From the NCBI GenBank assembly GCA_946894095.1, contig OX335658.1, positions 17,289,001 through 17,353,000 of the forward strand: a DNA stretch of 64,000 nt, given 5' to 3'. The first letter of the stretch is position 1. Every line of letters begins with the position of its first letter. Below the pieces are notes generated by a model, which searched no databases, was not told the origin of the DNA, and saw only the letters and a program-made list of their open reading frames with translations. Positions 40,028 to 50,640 of this stretch are shown here, piece by piece. Source of the stretch: Incurvaria masculella (Eukaryota; Arthropoda; Insecta; Lepidoptera; Incurvariidae). Made by a program: the position numbers and the translations under genes.

Positions 40028-41527
40028 GTCATTTTATTTATTTGAGGACAACCAAACACATATAGATAAAGAAACAAAACATATCAATATAATAAAAGTA
40101 CAAATATCTACATGCAACCGCAGTTGCCACAGAATAAAAAAAAGTGGAGCTTATGCCTAAAATCTGTAAGTACCTTGCAACTAAAATTATGCAAGAGATA
40201 TGACATTGTTATATGCACACTTAAATATGTTTTAAGTTTTAACATCTCAGAAACGTAAAAATACATAGATCAAATAAAGGAAGTAATTTCAAATTATATG
40301 TATATCAATGAACAATTAAGAAATTATAGTTAACACCAGAAATGTATTGATTATACCTGAAGAGAAAAGAAAACAATAATTGTATGGCCACACAATGTGA
40401 ATGCTTTCAATCAAAATTAAATAAAACTTTCTTTAAATTAATTTTGAAATTGTGTTGGCTGCATTTAAATATATCTATATCGCCAAATTTATCATTGTAT
40501 GTTTTAAATATCCGAAAGAAAGGCTTTCTCTTACCAGCGTTCGTACGCGTACGCGGCAAAAGAAAGAGATCAAAACTGCGGGTGGCACGACTATGAGGGA
40601 CGCGAATGTCTATCTGCGCGAGCAGTTCGCTGCAGTTCATTTCGTTACGCAGTAGCTTATGAAGAATCATTACATCCAAGATGCATCTTCTATCAGCTAG
40701 TGGCATTGGATTTATGTCAACAATTAGATTGTTTTTTAAAAGTCTGAAGTTAATAACACGATAAAAGTATTTTTCAATTTTTTCAAGAGAATTGATGTAT
40801 TTTAATTAAAAAGGATTCCATATTTCCGATGCATATTCCAAGTGTGATCTGACTAATGAATTGAAGAGTGATATGTAACTTTTAGCTTTTCGGAAATCTT
40901 TTGTATTTCGGAGAGCAAAACCCATCATTTTGTACGCTTTATTTGTTATGTGTTCTATATGCATTTCAAAGTGTAACTTTTTGTCAAAAATAACGCCAAG
41001 GTCTCTTATATCGTTAACGGATTCGAGAACTTCGCCTCCAAGAGTGTATATGGAATCAATGATGTTACGATTTTTTGGTGATAGTATTTTTTTGCATTTT
41101 TTGATGTTAAATTGCAATTTGTACCAAACACAGTAAGAGTAAAATCGATTCAAATCCTCTTGGAAGTTGATGCAATCGTTTTAAGTATTAATTTTAGAAA
41201 ATATTTTTAAATCGTCAGCGTAAATAAAAAATCAACCGAATTTAAAACTTTGGCTAATATCATTGAGAAAAATAACAAACATGAATGGACCTAGAATTGA
41301 ACCTTGAGGGACGCCCAATGTTACATTCACTATATGTGACTGATATCCATTAATAGTCACTTTTCGTAACCGATTATTTAAGTATGATATAAACCATCGA
41401 AATAAATTACCTTTGATGCCATTAAAAGATTATTTTTCAAATAATATCTAAGATACAGTGATCCACCTTATCAAATGCCTTTTGGAAGTCCGTATAGACG
41501 ACATCTTTGTCGAATCTATCTTTGAAG
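40028..41527 (-). pseudogene. LINE remnant with RT, C-terminus and 3' UTR
   Basis: Minus strand. The RT is split by frameshifts: YTDFQKAFDKVDH (about 41500), VNVTLGVPQGSILGP (about 41330-41290) and YADDLKIFSKINT (about 41220-41185). An intact 115-codon piece follows (41153-40806: VWYKLQFNIKKCK, DIRDLGVIFDKKLHFE, LVRSHLEYASEIWNPF), then a C-terminal piece (40706-40407: RRCILDVMILHKLLRN, FDLFLLPRTRTNAGKR). The 3' UTR is 40028-40405, with an aaataaataaaatg-type end. It is a dead copy of a Jockey/CR1-type LINE. Its 5' side abuts paralogous block D2 at 41527. Confidence 0.8.
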
Positions 41528-42458
41528 GAACCGACCTGACTCCCATGAAATAAACTCATTAAGTCTGCACCGATGTGTGGTTCATAGTTTATGAGTTAAG
41601 GCCCTGGTACTAGCCAAATCCCAAAGTTTGAAGGGGCACCTCAAAAAAACGAGCTAAGTTTGACGATTAGAAATTATTTTTTTACAGTATGTGATTCCTT
41701 GTCTAGCGATTATCCTATTTTCGTTAATGTAAGTTTCCTTTTTCCTTACAAAATTCATTGTCGAAACTTCTACTTCAGATCTTTTTTGACCAAATGTTAC
41801 ATCTCAATACTCAATACTCAATATTGGACTTAATGAGGCGTTGTACTAAATATTATTAAATTTGTATGGCGCGAGTAGTTCACTAGTCCTAGCGCCTTAA
41901 CAATATCTTTGCGTCAAATCCAGTGGGTCCGAACTGCAGGGTATTGTTCGCAATCAGTGTTAAACCAAAATATATAAACAGCCTTTATTTCTAATACTAA
42001 GTTCTCGTAATAGACCAAAGCAATAACCGCACAGCGAGTACATTGGCGAACTCAACCGCCAGCAACAAAAAAAAAACTGTTCTCCAGACCCAAAAATGCC
42101 ACTTGACTGCGTGGATTCGCAAATAGAATAACCTTTTCGGTGAACTTAGTTAAAATTATTATCAAGCGAGGCTGTATCAGGCTAGCTTAATTAAGTATGC
42201 GGACATAGTTGTCGTCGTCCGCGACAGATATAGAGCAAGTTATTCTATTCACGACGTGTGCAACTGATTTGTTTTCGAATGCAGAATATATTCTCGTTCG
42301 GACAGAAACGACATAATTAAGTCTGATAGCATACTAGATATTGTCAATACATTATTTAAGCAAAATATAATCATTTGCAGGAAATTCGAATCGTAGTGTG
42401 GGTATCCTTAATGTTGCAAATGTTTGAGTAGACAGAAATAAAATATAGCCATTTAAGC
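41527..42458. repeat. Paralogous block D2 (pair with 22085-23497)
   Basis: Aligns with D1 except that it lacks MITE-2 copy A: actcccatgaaataaactca TTAA gtctgcacc is uninterrupted (TTAA 41559-41562). A few indels separate the copies (e.g. cattggcgaacatttactcaa versus cattggcgaactcaa). Homology ends near aatttaagct / catttaagct. Confidence 0.8.
41600..41896 (-). mobile_element. MITE-2 copy D (297 bp)
   Basis: ggccctggtactagccaaat to actagtcctagcgcc with TTAA on both sides (41596-41599 and 41897-41900). Orthologous by duplication to copy B at 22634-22930. Confidence 0.9.
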
Positions 42459-42465
42459 TTCATGA

Positions 42466-43025
42466 ATAAGATGAAATGAAATGAAATGAAAATGAAATGA
42501 AAATGAAAAAAATCTTTATTTGCAAGCCTGCAAGCATGGTTCACAAAAAGGCGGAATTAATGCCATGAGGCATTCTCTGACATTCAACCTTAGAGACGTA
42601 GGAGAGGTGCGGTGTGGCGGGCACAACTAAAAACCAAAGAAAATATTAAGTATCTTAAAAAATATTTTAAAATGAAATGGAAAAATATATATTTTCATAA
42701 AATAAACGTACATAATATAGGCTTATAATGTATAGTACTTAGTATTAACAGATAGATACATACAAATATTTACACATATAAATATATAAATATATACCTT
42801 TATATTCAATGTACAAAAGAAACAATGTGTCTCTTGAATCAGTAGGATCAGTAAAAGCAAATAACTACTGATTAAATAATACAAGTCAAAAATCGAGGAA
42901 CAGACATTTGAGACGCTCTTTAAATATGTGAATAGAATAGGATATTCGTACATCAAGTGGAAGCTGGTTCCACATACGTGCACCTCTAACAGTAAAAGAA
43001 TCCGTGTAAAAAGAAGAATTATGTA
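42466..43025 (-). pseudogene. LINE 3' end with C-terminal coding tail
   Basis: Minus strand near 43020-42890 encodes FYTDSFTVRGARMWNQLPLD then IFKERLKCLFLDF and a stop, which is the usual C-terminus of Jockey/CR1-type RTs. The about 420-bp 3' UTR follows, ending in repeated tttcat units ((ATGAA)n on the plus strand at 42472-42510). Everything upstream is missing. Confidence 0.7.
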
Positions 43026-43049
43026 TGTACGAGTAGATCGAAGCTTAAA

Positions 43050-43441
43050 ACATATAGCTTAGTTCGAGGTTGGACCATGGTTGGACAGACAATGTACGGT
43101 TGCAATGTACACGATTAGTAGGGAAAAATATATTTGACTTTTTGAATAATAATTTTTCAACCTTATCTTTAAGTGGTTTCAACGTGAAGAAGAAAATAAT
43201 TACAGGCTAAGCATCCATATCTAACGTATTATTTCATCAAATATGTGAAATAACAACGAGCTGAATCGGTTTTGGCACGTAAAAATAATAGAACTAATAA
43301 TAGAATCCCATTGATTTTTTTCCCGCCCATGTCGTTAGAATCGACTGAAAAATTCGTCGTTAGTGCTTTGGATTTCACGTAAAAATGTAGCTTCTCTTTC
43401 TTAGGTTCTTCTTTCTTACTCCCAGGTTGGTAGCATCGCAT
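43050..43441 (+). repeat. Paralogous block P, copy 2
   Basis: Partner of 39290-39676, with about three-quarters of bases matching by eye and several indels. Confidence 0.6.
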
Positions 43442-43570
43442 TGAATGAACGATAGTCGAGGCCGCCTAGAAAATTGTCCATGTGTTCCATATAGTTCAAT
43501 GTAGCCGTCCAATGGAAGAAGATCCTGGCATGTAATCTAGTTCTGGGCTGTTTTGGGCGATTTTCATAAC
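43425..43570 (+). mobile_element. SINE body, uninterrupted (empty site for family K)
   Basis: ggttggtagcatcgcattga, atgaacgatagtcgaggcc, agttcaatgtagccgtccaa and ggcatgtaatctagttctgg. Head differs from both 5S and tRNA types. Confidence 0.7.
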
Positions 43571-43574
43571 AGTA

Positions 43575-43726
43575 ATGAAGTAAAATGAAATGAAATGAAA
43601 TGCAAATATTATTTATTGCTTGCAACTATTATTACATAGTACCCAAAGGCGAGCTTATTGCCAAAGGAAATCTCTAACAGCTAACCTTAATATTAGACAA
43701 TATATTATACACCAGTAGGTTTGACA
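43575..43726 (-). repeat. LINE 3' UTR fragment with (ATGAA)n tail
   Basis: aaaatgaaatgaaatgaaat then gcaaatattatttattgctt, similar in layout to 42466-42600. No coding part. Confidence 0.55.
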
Positions 43727-43862
43727 ATTGCCATACCACACCCACCGTCGTGATATCAGCCCAACACATCGCATTCCCGAAGAATTAGGTGCTATACCAG
43801 AACCTTTCCTTTTATATGAGCACAACTATGTATATAGAACTTCATGAAAAACATGTGTAGGT
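43727..43862 (-). mobile_element. SINE fragment, antisense
   Basis: gtcgtgatatcagcccaaca, cgcattcccgaagaattagg and tatgagcacaactatgtata, all antisense body motifs of the tRNA-headed SINE. Confidence 0.65.
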
Positions 43863-44690
43863 ATTTTTAACAAGAAATTGTGTAAGCTGTATCCATGTTT
43901 GTTTAGTTTTGGGATAACAAGACTTATAAGGGCTGATTTTTCAAAAGTCTGATAAACAACCAGACAGCTTATTCGACGGATTTATTTACGCTTCTGCTTA
44001 TCCGTTCGATAAAGTAAGTCCATATGTTTATTAGTAAAATTATAGTCAGATAATTGTGATAGAAGATATATTTCTCCGGCAATGACTATCCGTCTTTTCA
44101 CAAACGTGAATTGGTCCATCCGATATCTAAGCATCCGATCAGTACTATCTGAGGATCGAAATATCGGCCCTTAGTTAATGTAGCGCATTTTTTAAATGTT
44201 AATCCGTCCGGCTTTCCGAAGTGTTTCTTGTGTTAATACATAATATACCGCACGGAAATTCATTCCTACCGGGTGTCCAACAACACTTCTCGTACATTTT
44301 TGTATTTAATATTTTTTTACGAAGATTATCACAAAAATAAAGAGATCCGAAGGCTTCTGGTCCGGCTCACTCCGACAGCGGTGCAGCCTTCCTAAGCCCG
44401 CACTAAGCGCATCCGCGCCGCCGCCGCCTCCGCCGCTTGCAATTTCCCAAAGTACCTGTTTTTCACGAGCCGTTAGCTTTCAGATTTATGTCATGCAGTC
44501 GCGCGCTGCCCGCCTCCGCCGGAGCCTCCGCCGGGGGCCAGAGACGCCCGGCTAACGGTTTTTTGTTATTCAAATTAGTGTTAGTGTTAGACCTCGAATT
44601 GCGAAAAACATAATTCTTGGGCAAACCATCGAGAGATCCCTGGGGCTTATATCAATACTGAGAAGAAATTTAATCAACTTAACGCATTTG
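43863..44690. other. Non-coding interval with a GC-rich island
   Basis: 44345-44555 is GC-rich (gcatccgcgccgccgccgcc, cgcctccgccggagcctccg) around an AT-richer core ttagctttcagatttatgtc. It looks like a regulatory or conserved island, but no exon or splice evidence is seen. Confidence 0.4.
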
Positions 44691-44694
44691 ATGT

Positions 44695-44760
44695 GTATGT
44701 AGAATCAACCGTGAAGCAAGAACATATTAATTAAAGAAAGAACCCTGTAAAAATAACTCC
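44695..44760 (+). repeat. Dispersed repeat family Q, copy 4
   Basis: gtatgtagaatcaaccgtga then agcaagaacatattaattaa and agaaagaaccctg. Best-preserved copy together with 57530-57600. Confidence 0.6.
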
Positions 44761-44799
44761 AGTATATTCATAATAATAATGTATTTTGACTCTTTGTTT

Positions 44800-45272
44800 A
44801 GAGGTCACTGTAGTAGTTCATGACATAAATAATAGTTTTAAAACTAAAACGTACAAAGTTTTCACTACTTTTTCATGTTGCCACTGGAGTAGTGCCTCGT
44901 CTTTGCTTGCGGCGTCGCTAGGTTCGGGTCTCCTCTTTCCCTAAAATATGGTTGACAGAAGCGATGGCTGAGCCCGGCGTGATGCTCGTGAACGGGTGCT
45001 GTTTGTGGGGACTGGCAACATGTTAGATGGCGGGCATAGTCTTTACAAATAAACTGATATTTGTCATGAACTGTTGCATACGATATTAATTGTTTGTACT
45101 TTATACTTTTGTAATCTTAGACTAAGTGGACGTTGAAAAAAAAATCAGCGGAGTTTCTTGCCAGTTCTTCCTCCCTGGGAATGCCGAACTGGCTAATGAT
45201 AAAATATGACAAATCCCAGTGCAGTGTACTGTCTATGGATCATAAATAAACAATAAATAATAAACAAAAATA
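44800..45272 (-). repeat. Repeat family K, copy 3
   Basis: Antisense to 21200-21765: cggagtttcttgccagttct, tgcagtgtactgtctatgga and gtcatgaactgttgcatacg. Lies about 270 bp from the Gypsy element. Confidence 0.7.
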
Positions 45273-45541
45273 AGGCGCGAATTAGCGAACATACCTTTCG
45301 CAGGTATTGCGTCTGCTCGTTTCGCCACCCTTATTTTTGAATTCTCCTACAGTCCCCCTCCTCAATCAATGCCTCCTACTAACCATTGTTTAGGATTATT
45401 ACATACATTGTTTTATCGTTTTACCTACGTATATTGACAGGCTCTAGCACTTCATACCGAATACGAGTTTACGACGGCAATATGTTTGAATGTTCAATAT
45501 TTGCAGTAAATGCGCAGGGAAAGTTTTCAATCAATGTAATA

Positions 45542-45545
45542 GTAT
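45542..45545. repeat. Target-site duplication GTAT, left
   Basis: GTAT precedes the LTR terminal TG and recurs at 51195-51198 directly after the other LTR. Four bases is typical for Ty3/Gypsy integrases. Confidence 0.9.
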
Positions 45546-46077
45546 TGTTACGCGGGTAGGGTGCAGATTAGAGAAGAAAACACCAATACTCAACACTCTT
45601 CCTTTATTTCAAATAATTCACAAGCAAACTCACAAATACAATTTCACACTAGGTTTATTCAAACACTAATTTACAAACTATATCACTCACTTCACTGATT
45701 CACTTCAGAGCTAGTTCACTGCACTTCTATATCGCTTGTTGTCGCTCACTTCGCTTCCAAAAATAGACTGCCGCCCTCAGCGCCTTGGGCGCCTTTTATA
45801 TTGGTGGAGCTTCTTTCCAGAACACTCCACCGATTTCTAGGCGCCCATGTAGGGCAGCAGTCGAGAACAATCTCCCTCGAGACATTACTAGAATGTCCGA
45901 GATTTGTTTCTGAAGTCAGCTGGACGAGGCGTCACTTTATATGGGACGACAGTGATGCGATAGCCTGCGCAATGCAATAAGACAAGTAGCGCCATCTACT
46001 GAAATTCGAAGGAACCATTTGGCGCACTTTGGTAGTGTATCAGCGCTATGTCTTCGCAGCGGGGCGCGCTCGTAACA
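45546..46077 (-). repeat. 3' LTR of the Gypsy element (532 bp)
   Basis: Begins TGTTACGCGGG and ends CTCGTAACA on the plus strand (TG...CA). Identical by eye to 50663-51194. Element-sense signals: a TATA-like box (complement of ttttatattgg near 45793), a downstream cagtc start-like motif, and AATAAA (complement of ctttatttc near 45602). Confidence 0.95.
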
Positions 46078-46091
46078 CTGCCTCCTCCTTA
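46078..46091 (-). other. Polypurine tract
   Basis: In element sense this reads taaggaggaggcag directly before the 3' LTR, the expected plus-strand primer position. Confidence 0.8.
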
Positions 46092-46092
46092 G

Positions 46093-49000
46093 TTATGCTC
46101 GTCTCGATTTGTCTCCGTGGTATCGGGCCAGACGATCTACGTGCACAATCTTTTCCCGACATCTATCATTCCGGCGGATACGATATGTCACGTCATTGAT
46201 TTTAGTCACCACTCTATATGGGCCTTCCCATTTTGGTTGCAGTTTGGGACTTTTTCCTTTTTTTCGTAATGGATTATGTAGCCAAACTAAAGATCCTTCT
46301 TCAAATACATTTCCATTAGCTTTGCGGTCGTAACGTGTTTTCATCCGCTCGCTTGCTCGTAGACCAGCCTCTCTGACACGTTTATAAACAGTGTCCATTT
46401 TTCCTCGCAGATCTGACACATACTCTGTTACACAATGGGATGCCTCTGGTGGAATTCCTGTCAGAAGGTCAGCTGGTAGTCTGAGTTCGTGTCCAAAATT
46501 TATGTAGGCTGGAGTTTCATCTACGCTTTCATGCACAGCGGTTCGGTATGACAGCAGAAACAGCGGAATATACTGGTCCCAATCCTTTTGATGGTCTTCT
46601 ACCAATTTGGCCAAGTGTCTTTCCAATGTCTGATTAAATCGTTCCACCATGCCATCTGACTGTGGGTGGTATGGGGTTGTCCTGGTCTTATGGATTCCCA
46701 TTATTCGACATGTCTCCTGAAACACTCGGGATTCGAAGTTTCTGCCTTGATCAGTGTGTATCTCGAGAGGTACTCCATAGCGACAGAAAACTTCGTGGAC
46801 CAATTTCTGTGCAACCGTGATCGCCTCTTGGTTTGGTATGGCAAATACCTCAGGCCACTTAGTGAAATAATCCATTACAACCATAAAGTAACGGTTGCCG
46901 TCATTTGTCGGAGGAAAAGGGCCAGCCACATCAACAGCAATTCTCTCCCACGGAGCTCCAACATTGTACAATTTTAAAGTTCCCTTGCTCCGTGTATGAG
47001 GCCCTTTAACAGCGCTACAGATCGTGCATTTACGGCACCAATCTTCTACATCATCGCGACAATTTATCCAGTAGAACCGTTGTCGTATCTTCAGGAGAGT
47101 TCTCTTTATTCCCAAATGTCCACCTGAAGTTCCATCGTGCAGGCATTGAAGAACTTCTTTAATCTTAGATCTGGGGATGACTAATTGCAGAGAAGTATCC
47201 TTTCCGTTAGGTGTTTCCCATTTTCTGTACAATATTCCGTCATGAAGTACCAGGCTCGACCACTGCGCCCAGTAACTTTTAGTCGCTGTGCTCATTGCAG
47301 AAATATCTCTCCATTCTGGCTTTGTCTCTCCTGCTCTCTTCCAGTGAATAATGGGCATCAGATCATCGTCCCCCTCCTGGGCTAGCTTCATGTTTTCATT
47401 GCTCCATTCTTCGCTGATGTTATCCGTTCGGATGGCCTTTAAATGAACGGTCTCCTTTATCTCCTCCCTGATGCAGTGCTTACACTCTTCTGGGCAGGGT
47501 CGACGAGACAAAGCGTCAGCATTTCCATGGGTTTTACCACTCCGATGCTCTGTATCGAACTGATACTCTTGGAGCTGTTCCAGCCAACGTGCAACCTGCC
47601 CTTCTGGATTCTTAAACTGAAGCAGCCATTTCAAAGCAGCGTGGTCAGTCCTCAAGCGGAATCTTCGGCCGAGAAGATACTTGTTGAAATGCTGCAAAGT
47701 CTTCACTACTGCTAGAAGCTCTCGTCTTGTCACACAATAGTTCCGTTCTGGTTTTGAAAGGGATTTGCTGAAATAACCAATAACGATCTCCTTGTCCCCA
47801 TGACGTTGTGAGAGTACACCGCCAATTCCGGTATTACTTGCGTCTGTGTCGACTATGAACTCTTTATCGGCTTCGGGGTAGCCCAAGATTGGAGTGTTAC
47901 AGAGATGTTGCTTAAGTTCTTGAAACGAATTTGCGCAGTCCTCGTCCCAATTGAATTGACGCTTATCTTCCGTAAGTCGATGCAGAGGCTTAGCAATCTC
48001 GGAGAAGTTTCGGACAAAACGGCGGTAATATGAGCACAGTCCTAAAAAGGCACGAACTTCAGTCTTATCCTTTGGAATTGGCCACTCCTGTACGGCTTCG
48101 ATCTTCTTTGGGTCAGTATGGATGCCATTTCCGGAGATAACGTGACCCAAATAGCTAACCTGACGCTTGAAGAAAGAACACTTCTTGCCACTTAGTTTAA
48201 GGTTAGCTTGGCGAATCTTGCTCAAAACATTCTCCAAATTCTTGATGTGCTCGTCAAATGTCCGCCCTAATATGATTATATCGTCCAAGTACACCAGACA
48301 AGCTTCCCCGATCAGCCCAAAAAGTACTCGTTCCATAAGCCTCTCGAAGGTTGCGGGAGCATTACAAAGTCCAAACGGCATCACTTTGAATTGCCACAGC
48401 CCATGCCCTGTCGTAAACGCTGTCTTCTCTTTGTCTTTGTTGTCGATTTCCACCTGCCAGTAGCCGCTCTTCAGGTCCAGGGTTGTGAACCACTTCATGC
48501 CACTCAATGTATCCAGCGTGTCATCAATTCTAGGAATTGGATAGCTGTCCTTTTTCGTTACATCATTTAAACGTCGATAGTCCACACACAATCTGTTGCT
48601 GCCATCTTTCTTCTTTACCAGAACTACGGGTGAACACCATGGACTTGATGAAGTCTCTATAACATTATTTTTCTGCATGTCCGCTATCATTCTCTGAACT
48701 TCTTCTTCTTTGGCTACGGGAACGCGGCGTGGCCTCTGACGTATTGGAAGAGCATCTCCTGTGTCGATGCGGTGCTTAACCATGCTTGTTCTCCCAATGT
48801 CTCCGTCGTGCGAAGAGAAGATGTCTGAATATCGCATAAGTAGATTTGTTGCTTTCTTGAAATCATCAACAGTCAGGTCCCGTCTGCTTTCTTCCAAAAG
48901 AGTGGACACTTTAGATCTCCCTGTGTCCAATTTATCTGAGGAAATTTCATCACATTTGCGTAGCCAGGAAACTTCTTCTTTGCCACATATGAGCACGCCA

Positions 49001-49401
49001 TTTGCCACATCTACTTTACAGTTGTTAGTTCTCATAAAGTCTAAACCTAGAATGCAATCATCGATTATATCTGCTAAAACGGCGGTATGACGATAAGTCT
49101 TACATCCAATTTTAATTGTTACTTCTATCTCTCCATAAACGGGTATGTGCTGGCCGGTAGCTGTCTGAAGCCTGCAACCATTGAAATACTGGCGACGATT
49201 CCATATTACGCGGCCGAAGGTTTTTGACTTAACGATTGTACGGGATGCTCCGGTATCCAAGGTCAAGTTGCATTGTATTCCGTTCACTTGCCCTTCAACG
49301 AGCAGGCTGTTTCCAGTACATGCCTGCGAAATTGTGACTTTCGGGGCTTCTATTCTACCAGCCAGCACCCGGCCCCCGGTTCTGGCCTTTACTCGTTTCC
49401 C
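46093..49401 (-). CDS. pol: Gypsy pol polyprotein (PR-RT-RNase H-IN), expressed by -1 frameshift
   Basis: Protease, reverse transcriptase/RNase H and integrase make and insert the cDNA. Counting from codon 49368 (1091 aa): protease DTGAS at 38-42; RT with WCSPVVLVKKKDGS (244-257), SGYWQVEI and catalytic YLDD at 360-363; RNase H with VDTDAS (about 506-511) and TDHAALKWLL (574-583); integrase zinc finger H744/H751/C778/C781-784; DDE triad D813, D873, E909 with the expected 35-residue D-E spacing; and a C-terminal WEGPYRVV (GPY/F) motif. The pol frame lies -1 to gag and is open through the gag stop, so synthesis likely depends on the GGGAAAC site at 49395-49401. The first in-frame codon of the unoverlapped part is GTG, not ATG, which also argues against independent initiation. 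No disabling change seen. Confidence 0.95.
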   Translation of the reverse strand, partial: GKRVKARTGGRVLAGRIEAPKVTISQACTGNSLLVEGQVNGIQCNLTLDTGASRTIVKSKTFGRVIWNRRQYFNGCRLQTATGQHIPVYGEIEVTIKIGCKTYRHTAVLADIIDDCILGLDFMRTNNCKVDVANGVLICGKEEVSWLRKCDEISSDKLDTGRSKVSTLLEESRRDLTVDDFKKATNLLMRYSDIFSSHDGDIGRTSMVKHRIDTGDALPIRQRPRRVPVAKEEEVQRMIADMQKNNVIETSSSPWCSPVVLVKKKDGSNRLCVDYRRLNDVTKKDSYPIPRIDDTLDTLSGMKWFTTLDLKSGYWQVEIDNKDKEKTAFTTGHGLWQFKVMPFGLCNAPATFERLMERVLFGLIGEACLVYLDDIIILGRTFDEHIKNLENVLSKIRQANLKLSGKKCSFFKRQVSYLGHVISGNGIHTDPKKIEAVQEWPIPKDKTEVRAFLGLCSYYRRFVRNFSEIAKPLHRLTEDKRQFNWDEDCANSFQELKQHLCNTPILGYPEADKEFIVDTDASNTGIGGVLSQRHGDKEIVIGYFSKSLSKPERNYCVTRRELLAVVKTLQHFNKYLLGRRFRLRTDHAALKWLLQFKNPEGQVARWLEQLQEYQFDTEHRSGKTHGNADALSRRPCPEECKHCIREEIKETVHLKAIRTDNISEEWSNENMKLAQEGDDDLMPIIHWKRAGETKPEWRDISAMSTATKSYWAQWSSLVLHDGILYRKWETPNGKDTSLQLVIPRSKIKEVLQCLHDGTSGGHLGIKRTLLKIRQRFYWINCRDDVEDWCRKCTICSAVKGPHTRSKGTLKLYNVGAPWERIAVDVAGPFPPTNDGNRYFMVVMDYFTKWPEVFAIPNQEAITVAQKLVHEVFCRYGVPLEIHTDQGRNFESRVFQETCRIMGIHKTRTTPYHPQSDGMVERFNQTLERHLAKLVEDHQKDWDQYIPLFLLSYRTAVHESVDETPAYINFGHELRLPADLLTGIPPEASHCVTEYVSDLRGKMDTVYKRVREAGLRASERMKTRYDRKANGNVFEEGSLVWLHNPLRKKGKSPKLQPKWEGPYRVVTKINDVTYRIRRNDRCREKIVHVDRLARYHGDKSRRA

Positions 49402-50636
49402 TGCTGTGCATCTTCATTTGCAGCATCAGGCCTTTCGGTTTGGTTTTTGGGGCAGTTGGTTCGAAGGTGCCCCAGTTCATTGCACTTGTAGCACCGGGGA
49501 GTAAATTTACGTCTTGCAGGTGATCTGGTTTCCGACGTCACCAGTTCTCTTATTCGATGCGCTCGGGGATCTGATCGAACCGCTTCGACCTCCAACGCGT
49601 GGGCAAGAGCGTCCTTCAACGTTGCGTGGTGACTTAATCGTACAGCAGCTCGTACTTCGATGTCCCTGATGCCATCCACGAAAGCCTGCACCAAGTAATC
49701 TTCCAACGAAGAATTCGATGATGATTGATGGGCCTTTCGGACAAGTTTTTCGATTTCCAGTGCCCACTGTTGAAGTCCTTCACTTGCTCGTTGTACTCGA
49801 TCACGAAGTTGAGCTCGGTAGACGTGTTCCAAATGCTTGTCGCCAAACCTTGATTCCAGTGCTTCTAAAAGTCCGTCATAGGTGATTTGGGGACCTAAAG
49901 CCTCGAGAACATGGAGTGCCTTGTCCCGAAGTCCTAAGGTCAAAGCAGTTCGTGCTTGGTTCTCATTCCATCCATTTGCAATAACCACTGATTCAAACTG
50001 AAGTTTGTAAGCGGCCCAGGATGTCAAACCATCGAAAGGAGGAACCTTAAATCTTGCTCCTGCTGTTGCAGATGAAGATACAGTTACTCCACAGGTCTTG
50101 ATTTTCTCCATTTCTTCGGATATCTTTGACTCAAGCCCGTTCAGTCGCTCTTCATGGCGCCCGAGAGTTTGGTCTTGCTCTTCGATCTTAGGGTTGACCT
50201 CATCAAGCTTCTCCTTTATTTTGGCATTGGATTCCCTAACGGCCCACATCAGTTCTTGCTGCTGCTCCTCCTGACGGCGAGCATGTTCCTGCGCCTGCTC
50301 CTCTTGACGGCGGGCCTGTTCTTCCTGACGGCGGGCCTGTTCTTGCAACTGCTCTTCTTGACGGCGGGCCTGTTCTTCCTGACGGCGGGCCTGTTCTTGC
50401 AACTGCTCTTCTTGACGGCGGGCCTGTTCTTGCATCTGCTCCTCTTGACGGCGGGCCTGTTCTTGCATGAAGGTCATCAATGCGTTCAAGTCCAAGGCAG
50501 GAGTTTGCGTCATTGATTGATGGCTCTCGAATTCTTGAGTTCCTGAGGCTGCTGCATCCTCGGCCGGTGTTGTGTCGGCTGCCGTCTGGCTCCTGGTCCT
50601 CACGCCTTCCTGGTCTTCTCTCGGTGTAATCGGCAT
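49389..50636 (-). CDS. gag: Gypsy gag (415 aa)
   Basis: Structural protein of the virus-like particle that packages the element RNA. It starts at ATG 50636 (MPITPREDQEG), about 27 bases after the LTR and overlapping the end of the primer site. Residues about 56-125 are tandem QEQARRQEEQ-type repeats predicted to be coiled coil; the repeats are visible in DNA as 24/33-bp units. The capsid-like region follows (FDGLTSWAAYKLQFES, QARTALTLGLRDKALHVLEA, QRASEGLQQWALEIEKLVR). One zinc knuckle C-x2-C-x4-H-x4-C (CYKCNELGHLRTNC) is at about 386-399. It ends NEDAQQGNE then TAA. The slippery heptamer GGGAAAC lies over the codons just before this stop. Confidence 0.93.
   Translation of the reverse strand: MPITPREDQEGVRTRSQTAADTTPAEDAAASGTQEFESHQSMTQTPALDLNALMTFMQEQARRQEEQMQEQARRQEEQLQEQARRQEEQARRQEEQLQEQARRQEEQARRQEEQAQEHARRQEEQQQELMWAVRESNAKIKEKLDEVNPKIEEQDQTLGRHEERLNGLESKISEEMEKIKTCGVTVSSSATAGARFKVPPFDGLTSWAAYKLQFESVVIANGWNENQARTALTLGLRDKALHVLEALGPQITYDGLLEALESRFGDKHLEHVYRAQLRDRVQRASEGLQQWALEIEKLVRKAHQSSSNSSLEDYLVQAFVDGIRDIEVRAAVRLSHHATLKDALAHALEVEAVRSDPRAHRIRELVTSETRSPARRKFTPRCYKCNELGHLRTNCPKNQTERPDAANEDAQQGNE
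49395..49401 (-). promoter_or_regulatory. -1 ribosomal frameshift site GGGAAAC
   Basis: Element-sense sequence CAG GGA AAC GAG TAA contains G GGA AAC, a canonical X XXY YYZ slippery heptamer, one codon before the gag stop. Slipping back one base enters the pol frame, which is open. A downstream GC-rich stretch (ccgggggccgggtgctggct) could form the stimulating structure. Confidence 0.85.
50236..50470 (-). repeat. Tandem in-frame repeats in gag
   Basis: About eight imperfect 24- or 33-bp units (cttgacggcgggcctgttct on the plus strand) encode QARRQEEQ repeats. Unit number is likely to vary among copies of the element. Confidence 0.85.
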
Positions 50637-50640
50637 CTCT

